This document shows, in pieces, positions 5,684 to 6,379 of a stretch of 6,379 nt of DNA. A model generated the notes under the pieces. It was not told the origin of the DNA, did no database searches, and saw nothing but the letters and a program-made list of their open reading frames with translations. The translations under genes and the position numbers were made by a program. The DNA comes from Candidatus Zixiibacteriota bacterium (GTDB lineage Bacteria; Blakebacterota; Blakebacteria; Blakebacterales; Blakebacteraceae). Each line of letters begins with the position of its first letter. Position 1 is the first letter of the stretch. The stretch spans positions 1 through 6,379 of the forward strand of contig JAUVWC010000085.1 in assembly GCA_030604325.1 (NCBI GenBank). Reading direction: 5' to 3'.

Positions 5684-6379
5684 TCAACTAACTCCCACCT
5701 GTTCCTTGAGCCACTCGGTGTTCACCGACTTGGGTCTGGTGATCGGTTCCATCATGGCCCGGCTCGTGATCAGCTGTGAAAGCATCCCCATGGCACGGCT
5801 CACACTGAAGAACACCGTGTAGTAGAGCATCTCCGTGATGCCGTAGTGGTAGAGCATCGTCCCCGAGGCCGCGTCTACGTTGGGCCAGGGATTCTTCGCC
5901 TTACCGTGCTCCATCAGCACCTTCGGGATGACCTCGAAGCCGAGGGCCATCGTCTTGAAGAGCTCGTCGTCGGGGAAGTTCGCCTTGCCGAACTCGTACT
6001 GGGCGGTGTAGCGCGGATCGGTGGCCCGCAGGACAGCGTGGCCGAAACCGGGAACCACGCGGCCGCTGTTCAGCACCTCCCAGGTGAACTCTTCGAGCTC
6101 ATCGGCTGAGGGAGCCTTGCCGTCGAAACGTTCCAGAATCCCCAGCAGGAACTTCAGACACTCCTGGTTAGCCAGACCGTGCAGGGGACCGGCCAGACCG
6201 GATAGGCCAGCAGCCACTGAGTAGTAAGCGTCCGAGAGCGCTGACCCGACCACATGCGCCGCAAAGGCGCTGACGTTTCCGCCCTCGTGGTCACTGTGCA
6301 GCACCAGGTAGAGCCTGATCAAGTCGGCGAACTCGGGGTCGTCGTTGCCGAGCATGTGGGCGTAGTTGGTCGACCAGTC
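5684..6379 (-). CDS. gltA: Citrate synthase, eukaryotic/mitochondrial-like type, C-terminal part (5' end outside window)
   Basis: Condenses acetyl-CoA and oxaloacetate to citrate, the entry step of the TCA cycle. The window holds the last 231 residues, roughly half of the protein; the frame continues past the right edge, beginning [11 protein letters not shown]. The internal ATG at 6355 is therefore not the start. The catalytic triad of the family is present: H67 in [11 protein letters not shown]114 in [10 protein letters not shown] and D169 in KNPWPNVDA (numbers within the visible part; they correspond to His274, His320 and Asp375 of the pig enzyme). Blocks such as [31 protein letters not shown] and the RPKS near the end resemble mitochondrial citrate synthase much more than the E. 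coli hexameric type. Such eukaryote-like enzymes are known in Geobacteraceae and some other bacteria. It ends with TGA at 5684-5686 at the usual family C-terminus and is followed by an intrinsic terminator. Confidence 0.97.
   Translation of the reverse strand, partial: DWSTNYAHMLGNDDPEFADLIRLYLVLHSDHEGGNVSAFAAHVVGSALSDAYYSVAAGLSGLAGPLHGLANQECLKFLLGILERFDGKAPSADELEEFTWEVLNSGRVVPGFGHAVLRATDPRYTAQYEFGKANFPDDELFKTMALGFEVIPKVLMEHGKAKNPWPNVDAASGTMLYHYGITEMLYYTVFFSVSRAMGMLSQLITSRAMMEPITRPKSVNTEWLKEQVGVS

Noticed and set aside
1..6379. tRNA, rRNA, CRISPR arrays, insertion sequences, phage genes
   Set aside because: No cloverleaf, rRNA core sequence, regular repeat-spacer pattern, transposase or long terminal repeat was seen on either strand.

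Overview
The window comes from a bacterial chromosome that looks GC-rich. It carries five protein genes: four on the minus strand and one short one on the plus strand. The lineage cannot be fixed from this sequence. A citrate synthase of the mitochondrial/eukaryotic type (known in bacteria from Geobacteraceae and some other lineages), a full-length B12-dependent MetH, a tandem universal stress protein and a selenocysteine-encoding gene together suggest a Gram-negative environmental bacterium, perhaps Desulfuromonadota-like or another little-sampled phylum. That placement is inference.

Layout from left to right. Positions 1-551 (minus) hold the N-terminal 183 residues of thioredoxin reductase TrxB, cut by the window edge. 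Positions 593-1504 (minus) hold a two-domain universal stress protein; it lies upstream of trxB with a 41-nt gap, so the two probably form a usp-trxB operon. Positions 1505-1789 are a divergent intergenic region rich in inverted repeats. Positions 1790-2023 (plus) hold a 77-residue SelW-like (Rdx/SelWTH family) protein whose CxxU redox motif is encoded with an in-frame UGA at 1820-1822. A compact stem-loop at 1839-1853 has the shape and spacing of a bacterial SECIS. Positions 2004-5537 (minus) hold complete metH, convergent with the selenoprotein gene and overlapping its last 20 bases. Positions 5538-5683 contain a bulged palindrome, a possible metH promoter and a strong intrinsic terminator. 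Positions 5684-6379 (minus) hold the C-terminal 231 residues of citrate synthase, cut by the right edge.

The most interesting item is the selenoprotein gene. Standard gene callers read UGA as stop and would miss or truncate it. UGA is clearly an ordinary stop elsewhere in the window (usp, citrate synthase, and the selenoprotein gene's own terminal codon), so the internal UGA is best explained by local SECIS-directed selenocysteine insertion, not by a changed genetic code. The gene sits divergently from usp-trxB, so a thiol/selenol redox protein, thioredoxin reductase and a stress protein share one intergenic control region. A functional link between them is inference. MetH and citrate synthase are separate housekeeping functions, the latter insulated by its own terminator.
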